Source of the DNA: Natrinema zhouii
GTDB taxonomy: Archaea; Halobacteriota; Halobacteria; Halobacteriales; Natrialbaceae
Reading direction: 5' to 3'
Assembly (NCBI RefSeq): GCF_013456555.2
Contig: NZ_CP084882.1
Span: 248,001-312,000 of the forward strand
Length of the DNA stretch: 64,000 nucleotides
Within the stretch, counting starts at the first letter, position 1. Every line of letters begins with the position of its first letter. Position numbers and translations under genes: made by a program. Below are positions 7,352-15,862 of this stretch, in pieces. Below the pieces are notes generated by a model that saw nothing but the letters and a program-made list of their open reading frames with translations, was not told the DNA's origin and did not search any database.

Positions 7352-10300
7352 TCACGCGAGCGGAAGCGTGAGCGAGAACGTCGATCCCTCACCGGGTTCC
7401 GACTCGACCCAGATGCGGCCGCCGTGCCGTTCGACGATCCGCCGAGCGAGGGTCAGTCCCATCCCGGTTCCCTCGTGTTCCTCGTGCGTGTGCAAGCGCC
7501 GGAAGATCTCGAAGATCCGGTCCTGATCGTCGGGGTCGATCCCGATTCCCTCGTCCCGAACCGAGAGTAAGCACTGCCGTCCGCGCCGTCCCGTCTCGAT
7601 ATCGATTCGGGGCCGCTCGTCGCCGCTATACGTGATCGCGTTGGTGACGAGATTCTGAAGTACCCGTCGCAACTGACTGGCGTCGCCGCGAACGGTCGGC
7701 AACGATTCCGCCGTGATCTCCGCGCCGGTCTCCTCGATCCGGAACTGCAGGTCGTCGAGGACCTCGTCGAGCAGTTCGTCGAGGTCGACCGACTCGAACG
7801 ACTCCCCTTGCGTATCGACCCGGGAGTATTCGAGCAGCCCATCGATCATCTCCGTCATCCGTTCGGCGCCGTCGACGGCGAACTCGAGGAACTCTGTCGC
7901 CTCCCCGTCCAGGTCGTCGCCGTAACGGCTCTCGAGCAGTTGCAAGTAGCTCGAGACCATCCGCAGCGGCTCCTGTAGATCGTGGCTCGCCGCGTAGGCG
8001 AACTGCTCTAAGCGCTCGTTCGATTCCTCGAGTTTCCGTTTGTACTCGTCGCGCTCGGTGACGTCGACCGCGACGAGCATCCCCGCGAACACGTCGCCAT
8101 CGTCGTCCCTGACAGGAACGATGTGGACGTTCCAGATGTGATCGCGAAACGAGACGTCCGTTTCGGTCGATTCACCGCCGAAGACGGACCGGAGCGCCGG
8201 CTCGAGTTCGGTGACGAGTTCGTCGGGGTAGACGTCGTGGATCGTCTTTCCCTCGAGTTCGTCGGGGGGAAGATCGATCTCGTCGAGGATTTGCCCGTCC
8301 GCGAAGGTATACCGGAGTTCCTCGTCGAACATCGTGATCACGCCGTTCGGGAAGCTCTCGACCAGCGTCCGGTAGCGCCGTTCGCTCTCCTCGAGCCTGC
8401 GTTGATACGCGAGCCGCTCGGTGACGTCCCTGACGACGCCGATCCGGCGGTACGTCCCGGATTCGGCGACGTGGGTCGTCACCGCCGTTTCGGTGGGGAC
8501 CGCCTCGCCGTCGGCCGTCTGGATCGTTGCCTCCAGTTTCGTCGCGCTCGACTCGTCGGCGACGGCTTGAGCGCGTTCGAGTACCTCGTCGTCGACGACA
8601 AGCGACTCGCGTGCGCCGAGCAGTTCCTCGCGGTCGTAGCCGGTCAGTTCGGCGAACGCCCGATTGACGACGGTGAATCGGCCCTCGTCGTCGACCGTGT
8701 AAACGCCGTCGTCGATCGCCTCGATGATCGTTCGATACTTCTCCAGTTTCCGCTCGCGTTCTTTCTGCGCCGTGACGTCGGCGTCGATTCCGACGATGTG
8801 CTGGACCGTCCCGTCGTCGTCGGTGACTGGGACCGCCCGGGCGTGAATCCACCGCTGCTCGCCGTTCGGTCTGACGATCCGAAACTCCTCATCGAACCGC
8901 CCGTCCGGCAGTGCGGTGTAGGCCTCGCGGACCCGGTCTCGGTCCGCCGGGTGGACGAGTTCGAGCCACGAGAGCCCGTCGTCGTACAGGTTTTCGCGGT
9001 CGTGTCCGAAGACGTCCTCGTAGGCGGGGTTCGCGTAGACGTACTCCGCGGGGTCCGCGTCGGTCAACCAGATGACCTCCTCGAGGTGTTCGCTGAGCGT
9101 TCTGAATCGGCGTTCCTGCTCTCGAAGCGCCGCCTCCATCCGGTTGCGCTCGGTTACGTCCCGGACCACACCGATCCGCGTTTCGTCGCCGTCCTCGTCC
9201 AGAATAACGAATCGATTCTCGACCGTCCGGGTCTCGTCCGGACCGGCGTCGATCGTCTCCTCGAACATCGGTGGTTTCCCCTCGCTTCCGTCGCTCCACT
9301 GTTCGGCCTCGATGGAGGCGAACTCCTCGCCGAACACCGTCGAGGCGTGTCGCCCCTGCAGTTCCGCCCGCGAGAACGGGGTCAGGTCGGCGAACGAATC
9401 GTTGACCAGTTCGAACCGACGCTCCTCGTCGAGAACGTAGATGCCCTCGTGGGCCGTTTCGACGACCGTTTCGTACCGCTCGAGCTCTCGACTACGCTCG
9501 AACCGATCGGTGATGTCCTCAATCGCGAAGACGACGCCGTCGATTTCGTCGTTGTCACCGTCGGAGAGCGGCGCGCCGCTGATCGAGAGCCACACCCGCT
9601 GACCGTCCGGCCGCAAGACCCCGCTGACCTGATCGAACACCGGTTCGCCGGACTCGAGGATCCGGGAGAACGGCAACTCCGCCGACGAAAGGGAATGGCC
9701 GTCGGGACCGATCTCGTCCCACTCGGGATCGTCGAACCGCAACTCGTCGATCCGCTCTTTGCTACGACCGAAGATTTCTTCGGCGCGATCGTTTGCGAAG
9801 CGCATCTCGCCATCGGTATCGACGATCGTGATGCCGATCGGACTCGTTTCGACGATCTTGTCCTTGAGGGACGCCTCCGCGTCTCTGCGCCGGTTCGCTC
9901 GCTCCCGATCGACGACCGAACCGAGGACGTTCGCGACGCTCTGGACAAACGCCGCGTCCGAGTCGTCGAACGCGTCCGTCGTCGTGTAGATAGCGAGGAC
10001 GCCCCACGGCCCCTCTGTCGAGCCGATACTGGCGCAGATGACGCTGCTGATCGTCCGGTCGGGGAGAAACGGCGGCCGGTCGAACCGATCGCTGGTTTCG
10101 AGGTCGACGACGACGGGGTCGTCCGCCGTCAGCGCCGTTCCGTGTGCGGTATTGCGACCGGATGCAGTCGTCTTCGTTCCGATGCGATCGTCGTTGATCC
10201 CGTCTCCGCCGCGGATCAGGAACCGATTGTCGCCCGGAGCCGATTCGAGAACGGTCGCGAACTCGGCCTCGAGTACGTCACTGACCGCCGTGACGGCGCT

Positions 10301-10423
10301 GTCGATCAACTCGTTCGGATCGTCCGTGTCGAACGCCCGGCGACCGAGGTCTGCGACGAGCCTCTGCTGTCGGATGGCAGCGTCCGCCGTCGAGTTCCCA
10401 TCCGAACGAGGAGAGGGTGTCAT
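7352..10423 (-). CDS. Hybrid sensor histidine kinase: GAF, five PAS domains, HisKA, HATPase
   Basis: A soluble 1023-residue sensor kinase. In order it has an N-terminal GAF-like domain (to about residue 180), then five PAS domains opening at about ETSPIGITIVD, ETAHEGIYVLD, EHLEEVIWLTD, EAIDDGVYTVD and ESFPNGVITMF. The HisKA dimerisation domain contains the phospho-acceptor in AASHDLQEPLRM. The ATPase domain has the N-box LVTNAITYS, G1 box DEGIGID and G2 box GTGMGLTLA, all intact. No membrane helix is seen, so it senses internal signals such as redox or light. ATG 10423 (MTPSPRSDG) was preferred over the longer open frame to 10591, which would overlap the transporter gene. No response regulator lies nearby, as is common for haloarchaeal kinases. 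Confidence 0.92.
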   Translation of the reverse strand: MTPSPRSDGNSTADAAIRQQRLVADLGRRAFDTDDPNELIDSAVTAVSDVLEAEFATVLESAPGDNRFLIRGGDGINDDRIGTKTTASGRNTAHGTALTADDPVVVDLETSDRFDRPPFLPDRTISSVICASIGSTEGPWGVLAIYTTTDAFDDSDAAFVQSVANVLGSVVDRERANRRRDAEASLKDKIVETSPIGITIVDTDGEMRFANDRAEEIFGRSKERIDELRFDDPEWDEIGPDGHSLSSAELPFSRILESGEPVFDQVSGVLRPDGQRVWLSISGAPLSDGDNDEIDGVVFAIEDITDRFERSRELERYETVVETAHEGIYVLDEERRFELVNDSFADLTPFSRAELQGRHASTVFGEEFASIEAEQWSDGSEGKPPMFEETIDAGPDETRTVENRFVILDEDGDETRIGVVRDVTERNRMEAALREQERRFRTLSEHLEEVIWLTDADPAEYVYANPAYEDVFGHDRENLYDDGLSWLELVHPADRDRVREAYTALPDGRFDEEFRIVRPNGEQRWIHARAVPVTDDDGTVQHIVGIDADVTAQKERERKLEKYRTIIEAIDDGVYTVDDEGRFTVVNRAFAELTGYDREELLGARESLVVDDEVLERAQAVADESSATKLEATIQTADGEAVPTETAVTTHVAESGTYRRIGVVRDVTERLAYQRRLEESERRYRTLVESFPNGVITMFDEELRYTFADGQILDEIDLPPDELEGKTIHDVYPDELVTELEPALRSVFGGESTETDVSFRDHIWNVHIVPVRDDDGDVFAGMLVAVDVTERDEYKRKLEESNERLEQFAYAASHDLQEPLRMVSSYLQLLESRYGDDLDGEATEFLEFAVDGAERMTEMIDGLLEYSRVDTQGESFESVDLDELLDEVLDDLQFRIEETGAEITAESLPTVRGDASQLRRVLQNLVTNAITYSGDERPRIDIETGRRGRQCLLSVRDEGIGIDPDDQDRIFEIFRRLHTHEEHEGTGMGLTLARRIVERHGGRIWVESEPGEGSTFSLTLPLA

Positions 10424-10481
10424 TGTCCGTGCTAGAAAGGCGAAGCAGTATAAGGCCACCTTCTCGAACGGGACGGTGCCG

Positions 10482-11651
10482 TCACCGAACGACGAGCATC
10501 GATACGTAGCCGAGCCCGAACGCAAGGACGAACGATCCGATCCAAGCGGCGACGGTGAATCCCAGCTTTCGGGGGCTGACGCCGTCTCCACCGGTGACCG
10601 CGAGTCCGCTGCCGATGATCGCGCTCACGATGATCTCGTTGAACGAGACCGGTACCCCGAGCAGGACCGCGGTCTGTGCAATGAGAAACGAGGGGACGAG
10701 CGTCGAAATGGATCGTCGCGGTCCCAGCGACGCGTACTCCTGCGAGATTGACTTGATCATTCGGGGCGCACTCGTCCACGAACCGACGAGGATCCCGACG
10801 CCGCCGCCGAGCAACACCACGATCGGTGACACCGTCGGCAGCTCCTCGAGCAGCGGGAACAGTGGTCCAACGGCCAGTCCGACCTGACTCGCACCTGCCG
10901 AGAACGCTACGAGCGCACCGAGCGAGAGCAGGAACCGGCGCAGCCCGCCGGCCTCGTCGCGACCGACGTCCCAGCGAACGACAGTCGCGGCGATGGTCCC
11001 GAAGCCGAGGGAGATTACGATCGTGGCGGCGACGCCGTCGACGGGAACCAGCGTGGTCCCGGCGGCAGCGAGTGTTCCCCCGACCGACGCGAGGAACGAG
11101 AACTCGAGGTTCGCAACCACGACGCCGACGATCCCGGCGAGAATCGGAACGGTGACGTCCTCAGGAGCATCAGCTCGCGGGAGGATACTGGCGAGACCGT
11201 AGGCGATTCCCCCGCCCACGAACGGTGTAAGGACCCAGACCGCGCCGATTTCGGCGTACTTCCCCCAGGCCGGATCGCCGCCGAGTGCGAGGCCGACGCC
11301 GACAACCGACCCGGTCACGGTGAACGCGGTCGCGATCGGATACCCCGTGTAGATCCCGATCGCCATCAGCCCGGCACCGATCAGCAGGACGACGATGACG
11401 CCGCTGACCGGGAGGCTGATCCCGTCGACGAGGCCGCTGCCGACGGCTTCGGAGACGTTTCCGCCCTGCGTCACCGCGCCAGCGAAGCCGAGAATGCCAA
11501 CGAGAAACGCCGCGCGCATCGTCGGAATCGCGTTCGCGCCGACGGCCGGGGCGAACGGGGTCGCGCCGCTCGAGCCGGCGCCGATGACCCACGCCATGAA
11601 GAGGCTCGCGACCGCGGCCGCTGCGAACAGGAGTATCGTTGTAGGTTCCAT
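10482..11651 (-). CDS. PiT-family anion permease (phosphate, or sulfate/thiosulfate)
   Basis: A 389-residue membrane protein with about 11 helices and the inverted-repeat layout of PiT transporters. The two family signatures are GAGSSGATPFAPAVGANAI near the N-terminus and FSAGASQVGLAVGP in the second half. PiT proteins normally move inorganic phosphate with a cation. Here the gene lies 53 bases downstream of two YeeE/YedE genes and a persulfide-dioxygenase-like gene on the same strand, so a CysP-like role in sulfate or thiosulfate uptake is the better contextual guess. No phosphate regulator (PhoU) is adjacent. Confidence 0.85.
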   Translation of the reverse strand: MEPTTILLFAAAAVASLFMAWVIGAGSSGATPFAPAVGANAIPTMRAAFLVGILGFAGAVTQGGNVSEAVGSGLVDGISLPVSGVIVVLLIGAGLMAIGIYTGYPIATAFTVTGSVVGVGLALGGDPAWGKYAEIGAVWVLTPFVGGGIAYGLASILPRADAPEDVTVPILAGIVGVVVANLEFSFLASVGGTLAAAGTTLVPVDGVAATIVISLGFGTIAATVVRWDVGRDEAGGLRRFLLSLGALVAFSAGASQVGLAVGPLFPLLEELPTVSPIVVLLGGGVGILVGSWTSAPRMIKSISQEYASLGPRRSISTLVPSFLIAQTAVLLGVPVSFNEIIVSAIIGSGLAVTGGDGVSPRKLGFTVAAWIGSFVLAFGLGYVSMLVVR

Positions 11652-11704
11652 TAGTGTACGAAAATCCTCCGTTTCAGTTCTCGAGGTGCGAAATTCGAAC
11701 GGTG

Positions 11705-12166
11705 TTAGTCAGCACTCGCTGGACCGGAGTCGGCCGCGGCGCGCTTGCTGCGCCAGACCCCCTGCAGGTAGGCGCCGGCGAACATGCCGACGAGCGCCCA
11801 CAGGATGGCGACGTTTCCGATCCCGAGGCTGGCGTAGGCCGCGCCGGGGCAGATCCCCGAGAGCCCCCAGCCGACACCGAAGATCCCGCCGCCGATCAGG
11901 ACGTTTCGATCGAACGATTTCAGCCGTCGACGGTACACGTCGCCCGTCAGCGGTGCGCTGTCGCGAATCCGGGGCATGATCGCGAAGGCGATCCCGGAGA
12001 CGATCGCGGCGCCAAACATGACGAACGGCAGGCCGAGGTCGTCGAACTGGAGGAAGTCCAGCACGACTTCCGGCCGAGCCATGTGGCTGTACGCCAGTCC
12101 GAAGCCGAAGATCAGACCGCCGACGAGGATCAGCGGCATGAACAGCGGATGGCGATTTCTGCTCAC
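11705..12166 (-). CDS. YeeE/YedE family protein, second short unit
   Basis: A 153-residue membrane protein with four to five helices, half the size of bacterial YeeE (about 350 residues). The diagnostic motif is GWGLSGICPGAAY, with the cysteine on a helix, as in the thiosulfate pore of YeeE. In haloarchaea the family is commonly split into two adjacent short genes, and this is the downstream one, 54 bases after the first at 12221-12733. Together they probably form one thiosulfate or polysulfide uptake unit feeding the TusA/DsrE proteins encoded divergently. The split arrangement is seen directly; the substrate is inferred. Confidence 0.88.
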   Translation of the reverse strand: MSRNRHPLFMPLILVGGLIFGFGLAYSHMARPEVVLDFLQFDDLGLPFVMFGAAIVSGIAFAIMPRIRDSAPLTGDVYRRRLKSFDRNVLIGGGIFGVGWGLSGICPGAAYASLGIGNVAILWALVGMFAGAYLQGVWRSKRAAADSGPASAD

Positions 12167-12220
12167 GGGTCGTCACCTCCCCGTTCGCCGTCTCGAGACG
12201 CGAGCGTCTCGCAGCTCATG

Positions 12221-12733
12221 TTACGGACTCACCCCCATTGCCTGGACGATCTGGGCGGTCACGATCGCGACCGTCAGGAACGTGATCACGCCGACGATCG
12301 ACGTTTTCGAGGCCGAGCCGACGCCGCAGACGCCGTGGCCCGACGTGCAACCCTTCCCGACGCGCGTCCCGATCCCGACGAGGACGCCACCGAGCAGCAA
12401 CCGCCAGGGCTGGACGTCGGTTGTCCACGTCCCGCCCTGCCAGAAGACGGCGTAGACCGCCGCTCCCAGAATGATTCCGAGCGTGAAGACGACGCGCCAG
12501 TCCCGGGAGCCGCGGTACTGCTTGAACCGTGACTGATCCGAAACGTACGACAGCGTCGACTCGAGGAACGTACTCGCGCCCGCGGCGATCCCCGTCCCGA
12601 GATAGATGACGACCGCGCCGAGGCCGACGAGCAGTCCACCGATAGCGTACCGGGAGATGCCGTTGGGAAACGGCTCGGCGGGCACTACCTGACCCGGGGC
12701 GGCAAGTTCGGCGAACAGTGCGATCTCGAGCAC
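12221..12733 (-). CDS. YeeE/YedE family protein, first short unit
   Basis: A 170-residue membrane protein with four predicted helices and the YeeE/YedE motif GKGCTSGHGVCGVG, which carries two cysteines six residues apart. It is the upstream partner of the short YeeE/YedE gene at 11705-12166. Its ATG lies 5 bases past the stop of the rhodanese-metallo-beta-lactamase gene, so both are read from one message. It presumably takes up thiosulfate or sulfane sulfur across the membrane and hands it to the adjacent sulfur-transfer enzymes. Confidence 0.88.
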   Translation of the reverse strand: MLEIALFAELAAPGQVVPAEPFPNGISRYAIGGLLVGLGAVVIYLGTGIAAGASTFLESTLSYVSDQSRFKQYRGSRDWRVVFTLGIILGAAVYAVFWQGGTWTTDVQPWRLLLGGVLVGIGTRVGKGCTSGHGVCGVGSASKTSIVGVITFLTVAIVTAQIVQAMGVSP

Positions 12734-12738
12734 GGTGA

Positions 12739-13932
12739 TCAGTCACCCGCCAGCGACTCTTGGCTGGCCGCGCAGTTGTTCGGGCCGAGCTCGAGTTCGA
12801 ACGCTTCCTTGTCGTTGGCCTCCTGCTGTCCGAGGTTCGTGAGGATGATATCCTCGTAGTTGGCCGGACGGGGCGGCATATCCGAGAGGATCAGCTCGAC
12901 GAACTCGTCTTCGTCCATCGTTAGAGCGTCCATCTCTTCTTCGAGTTGGCCGATCGGTGCCGTATAGGTGCCATCGTCGGCGGGATCGGCGGAGTCACTG
13001 AAGTGAGCCCCGCCGACGAGCGTGTCGTTAGGCAGGGTCAGCACGCGCTCCTGCAGCGACTCGTAGAGCTGGCGTGCGGCGTCTTCTGCGCCCTCGTCGC
13101 CCTCCTCTAAGTCAGGGCGGGCAACACTCTCGACGAACAGGCCGTCGCCAGTCGCAAGCAGCGAGTCGTCGATCAGGTACGAGGTCATCCCGGAGGTATG
13201 TCCGGGCGTGTAGACGGTTTCGATCGTGGCAGCACCGACTTCGAACTCGTCGCCGTCTGCTGCGAGAGTCATCTCGTCGGCGTAGGTGATACCGCGGTCG
13301 ACCGCCGCCTTGGGGATGACGCCCTCGACGCCCTCATCGGCGAGGTCGCGGATCCCCGAGATGTGATCCGCGTGGATGTGCGTGTCGATTGCGTACTTCA
13401 GGTCGGCGTCCAGTTCGTTCGCATCTTGGAGATAGCGGTCGGTGAATGCACGCAGTGGGTCAATCACGGCCGCCTCGTCACCGTCAACGATGAGGTAGCC
13501 GAGACAGCCGCTCGAGGGACGCTGGTACTGGTAGAGCGTCCCCGCGCCGTCGTAGCGCTCGACCTCGACGCGCTCGTAGATTCGCGCCCAGCCGTTCATC
13601 CCCTCCTCGAGGTGGTCGACGTCGTAGCCGCGCTCTCTCAACTGTGCAGCGACGTACTCGCTCGAGCCGCCCTTCGCACAGAGAACCGTAATTTCGCGCT
13701 CATCGGGAATCTGTGCAAGGACATCGTCGTCAATTTCGTCGTCCAAGAACTCGAAGTACGGGATGTTGATCGATTCGACGGTCTCCCCGTCGATCCTCCA
13801 CTCGTTGTACTCCGATTCCATGCGGGTATCGAGGAGTGTGACATCCTCGCCCGCGTCGATTTTCCCCTTCAATTCGTCTGGACTGACCGATTCGATCTCG
13901 ACGTCCGGCATTGGAAGATCCATATCGTCCAT
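12739..13932 (-). CDS. Rhodanese / metallo-beta-lactamase fusion (persulfide dioxygenase-like)
   Basis: A 397-residue soluble fusion enzyme. Residues 12-125 form a rhodanese domain with catalytic Cys85 in the loop LCAKGGSSEYV. Residues 130-340 form an ETHE1-type metallo-beta-lactamase domain with the iron-binding motif THIHADH (His185, His187, Asp189, His190), a second histidine in TPGHTSGM and Asp in ATGDGLF. ETHE1-type enzymes oxidise glutathione or protein persulfide to sulfite, and rhodanese moves sulfane sulfur, so this couples transfer to oxidation. Here the rhodanese domain comes first, the reverse of the common order. It is first in a minus-strand operon with two YeeE/YedE genes and a PiT permease. 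A TATA-like CCTTAAG lies about 40 bases upstream of the ATG. Confidence 0.92.
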   Translation of the reverse strand: MDDMDLPMPDVEIESVSPDELKGKIDAGEDVTLLDTRMESEYNEWRIDGETVESINIPYFEFLDDEIDDDVLAQIPDEREITVLCAKGGSSEYVAAQLRERGYDVDHLEEGMNGWARIYERVEVERYDGAGTLYQYQRPSSGCLGYLIVDGDEAAVIDPLRAFTDRYLQDANELDADLKYAIDTHIHADHISGIRDLADEGVEGVIPKAAVDRGITYADEMTLAADGDEFEVGAATIETVYTPGHTSGMTSYLIDDSLLATGDGLFVESVARPDLEEGDEGAEDAARQLYESLQERVLTLPNDTLVGGAHFSDSADPADDGTYTAPIGQLEEEMDALTMDEDEFVELILSDMPPRPANYEDIILTNLGQQEANDKEAFELELGPNNCAASQESLAGD

Positions 13933-13944
13933 GTTGTACAGTTC

Positions 13945-13961
13945 CCAGTATCGGCTACTGG
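13945..13961. promoter_or_regulatory. Inverted repeat CCAGTA-N5-TACTGG in persulfide-dioxygenase promoter
   Basis: Two perfect 6-base arms with a 5-base spacer lie 12 bases upstream of the start codon at 13932 and just downstream of the TATA-like CTTAAG at about 13964. A protein bound here would block transcription initiation. No regulator gene is adjacent, so the factor is unknown. Confidence 0.4.
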
Positions 13962-14176
13962 CACTTAAGGGTTTGTGTAGTAATTCCTATTATCTACAAT
14001 ACAGGCTAGCCAAATACAGCCTCATGATTTCTATATACGCGTATGCAGGCGGTACTAACTAGTTATTTTATCCTCCTCAGGACTAGGGGTGTTCGTGTAT
14101 TGTGCAATAACCGGAGGCCTTATATGGGAGCGCCCAATATTGTATGATAGCTCCAATACGGGGCCAGAACGAAACT

Positions 14177-14422
14177 ATGAGTTCGGAATACCAGACCACG
14201 GAGACGCTAGACGTGAAAGGACAGTCGTGCCCGATGCCCATCGTGAAGACCAAGCAATCGATCGACGATCTCGAGGCCGGCGACGTCCTCGAGGTCGTCG
14301 CGACTGACTCGGGCAGCATGAGCGACATTCAGGGGTGGGCCGACGGCACCGACGGCGTCGAACTCCTCGAGCAGGTCGAGGAGGACGATTTGTACACTCA
14401 CTACGTGAAGAAAACGGAATAA
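14177..14422 (+). CDS. tusA: TusA-family sulfur carrier protein
   Basis: An 81-residue sulfurtransferase of the TusA/SirA family. The sulfur-carrying cysteine is Cys18 in the family motif GQSCPMPIVKTK, followed by the two-helix, four-strand fold. TusA accepts sulfane sulfur from rhodanese-type enzymes and passes it to DsrE-type proteins or to tRNA and cofactor pathways. Start 14177 (MSSEYQTTE) was preferred to the in-frame ATG at 14144; a TATA-like CTTATATG lies at 14119-14126. The stop TAA shares its last A with the ATG of the DsrE-like gene. It is divergent from the persulfide dioxygenase-YeeE operon, which probably supplies its sulfur. Confidence 0.93.
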   Translation: MSSEYQTTETLDVKGQSCPMPIVKTKQSIDDLEAGDVLEVVATDSGSMSDIQGWADGTDGVELLEQVEEDDLYTHYVKKTE

Positions 14423-15012
14423 TGAGCACGGATAACCCAACGACGGCAGTCGACGACGCCGATCCGGACGTCGACGCCGCCGAGTTACAGGCGCTGCGCG
14501 AGCGCGTCGAGGAATTGGAAGAATCGATGGCAGCGGTGGACACTGGCGACGATCAGAAGAAGATGACCATCGTCGCGACACAGGGGAGTTTCGACATGGC
14601 GTATCCACCGTTAATCCTCGCGAGCACTGCGGCCGCCTTCGGCTGGGAGGTTGTCGTCTTCCACACGTTTTGGGGGCTCGATATCCTCCACGAGGAGAAG
14701 TCGACGGACCTCAAGTTGAGCGCCGTCGGCAACCCGAATATGCCGGTCCCGAACGCCGTCGCTGCTCTGCCAGGCATGGACAAGATGGCCACGAAGATGA
14801 TGCAGAAGAAGATTGACGACAACGGGACTGCCACCATCGAGGAACTGATCGACCTCTCGCTCGAGAGCGGCGTCGATCTGCAGGCGTGTCAGATGACGAT
14901 CGAACTGATGGACTATGATGAGGACGACTTCTACGACGGCGTCACCACTGGCGTCGGTGCGGCCACCGCGCTGCAACACATGGCTGAATCCGACATTCAG
15001 CTCCTCGTCTAA
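14422..15012 (+). CDS. DsrE/DsrF/DrsH-like sulfur-transfer protein
   Basis: A 196-residue protein with an acidic, coiled-coil-prone N-terminus (ALRERVEELEESMAAV, residues 22-37) followed by a DsrE-like domain starting at KKMTIVATQGSFDMAYPPLILASTA. The candidate active cysteine is in LQACQMTIELM, at the position used by DsrE-type proteins that receive sulfur from TusA. It also has the family insert LPGMDKMATKMMQKKI. It overlaps tusA by one base (TAATG), giving strong evidence of translational coupling and a shared task. Similar tusA-dsrE pairs in other prokaryotes work in sulfur oxidation or in cytoplasmic sulfane-sulfur delivery. Confidence 0.9.
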   Translation: MSTDNPTTAVDDADPDVDAAELQALRERVEELEESMAAVDTGDDQKKMTIVATQGSFDMAYPPLILASTAAAFGWEVVVFHTFWGLDILHEEKSTDLKLSAVGNPNMPVPNAVAALPGMDKMATKMMQKKIDDNGTATIEELIDLSLESGVDLQACQMTIELMDYDEDDFYDGVTTGVGAATALQHMAESDIQLLV

Positions 15013-15015
15013 TCC

Positions 15016-15261
15016 ATGACTGCCACCGAGTCAACGCGCTCAAAGCCGAGCCTACGCGTCCTTGAAGCGATTGCCGACGCGGAAGATGTCTCCCCGATTA
15101 CCCTCGAGCCACCGCTCAACGACGTTGTGGATCCTGCTGCGCTGGACCGATTGTTTGAACCGACCGCTGCTGACGACTCGGTCCGAAGCGGACACGTTTC
15201 GTTCCGGTACCGAGGGTATGACGTAACAATCTCTTCGGATGGGACCCTCAAACTGTCGTAA
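15016..15261 (+). CDS. HalOD1 output-domain protein
   Basis: An 81-residue protein consisting almost wholly of a HalOD1 domain, a haloarchaeal module found alone or behind receiver domains. Recognisable blocks are RVLEAIADAEDVSPITLEPPL, then DPAALDRLF, and the closing beta-hairpin GHVSFRYRGYDVTISSDGTLKL. It starts 3 bases after the stop of the dsrE-like gene, so it sits at the end of the tusA operon. HalOD1 domains are thought to be output modules in signalling; their molecular action is not established. Its placement suggests sensing or regulation of the sulfur locus, which is inference. Confidence 0.85.
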   Translation: MTATESTRSKPSLRVLEAIADAEDVSPITLEPPLNDVVDPAALDRLFEPTAADDSVRSGHVSFRYRGYDVTISSDGTLKLS

Positions 15262-15426
15262 GAAGAGTTTGGGATTCGCTTCCACGACCCTCGGCTATTG
15301 TCATTTTCATGCACTACTACACCCTTCGGTTGAATCACGCGACGCAGAGGGTCTGGAATCGATTAGTTACTGAGCGACTCGTACTCTACTTGGTGTGGTT
15401 TCTCCTCTGTCTAAGTTGAAATAAAA

Positions 15427-15456
15427 CCATATATCAAAAATATCCCCTGAGGTTGC
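15427..15456. repeat. Degenerate copy of a 30-base hairpin motif
   Basis: The 30 bases from CATATATCA to TTGCG align without gaps to CACGCATCA...TTGTG at 50318-50347 and to 59043-59072. The differences from the 50-kb copy are mostly transitions. The stem here is weak (AACC at 15425-15428 with GGTT at 15451-15454). See the copies at 50 and 59 kb. Confidence 0.4.
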
Positions 15457-15556
15457 GTAGCAATCATTCCACGTGCATATTTAATTAAGATGTAAATATT
15501 TATATCAAACTGTGTGATTATACTCCGAGTTCACTTGTGAGTACCCCTTAGATAGG

Positions 15557-15679
15557 ATGAACGAAATTATAATCCTCAGTCTCAGTTTGGCTGTACAAAT
15601 ACTCCGGTGGCGCGAGGAGCGAAAGCGCCGAAAAGAAGCAGAGAAACGATACCCACGAATAGGGCTTTATCACGGATGA
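15557..15679 (+). CDS. Doubtful 40-codon small ORF
   Basis: An ATG-started frame with a hydrophobic start (NEIIILSLSLAVQIL) followed by a strongly basic stretch (RWREERKRRKEAEKR). A membrane anchor with a positive cytosolic tail is a known small-protein design, and a GGATG sits at the start. There is no homologue I recognise, and the AT-rich context makes chance frames common. Confidence 0.2.
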   Translation: MNEIIILSLSLAVQILRWREERKRRKEAEKRYPRIGLYHG

Positions 15680-15806
15680 TGCGGCCAACGGCATGCCTCT
15701 GGACGATCATCTCAAAGATAATACAAGTAGTCCGTCTTCCTGCAGTTAGGGCTGATTCGAGAATGAACCTATATAGTACTCAGACGCGACATACTTCAGA
15801 TATTGT

Positions 15807-15825
15807 ACGTACGTCTGACGTACGT
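15807..15825. promoter_or_regulatory. Inverted repeat ACGTACGT-CTG-ACGTACGT next to a TATA box
   Basis: Two identical self-complementary octamers flank a 3-base spacer, so the site is both a direct and an inverted repeat. It abuts the TATA-like TTTATA at 15825-15830, about 35 bases before the ATG at 15863. This geometry fits a repressor or activator site at the edge of the basal promoter of the secreted-protein gene. Confidence 0.45.
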
Positions 15826-15862
15826 TTATACAGGGCGGCGATATACCCTCATTCGGTCGTTT

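Larger units (their letters stand above)
15262..15862. other. AT-rich intergenic stretch
   Basis: About 600 bases with markedly lower GC than the genes before it (for example TTTAATTAAGATGTAAATATTTATATC around 15480-15510). It contains a copy of a 30-base repeated motif (15427-15456), a doubtful 40-codon frame (15557-15679) and an inverted repeat plus TATA box before the next gene. This composition change marks the left edge of the mobile island. Confidence 0.6.

Noticed and set aside
8123..10435. Plus-strand open frame of 770 codons
   Set aside because: It is the antisense shadow of the multi-PAS kinase; high GC at third positions keeps the opposite frame open.
15557..15679. Stronger call for the 40-codon frame as a gene
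   Set aside because: AT-rich context, no homologue and no clear promoter; left as a low-confidence entry.
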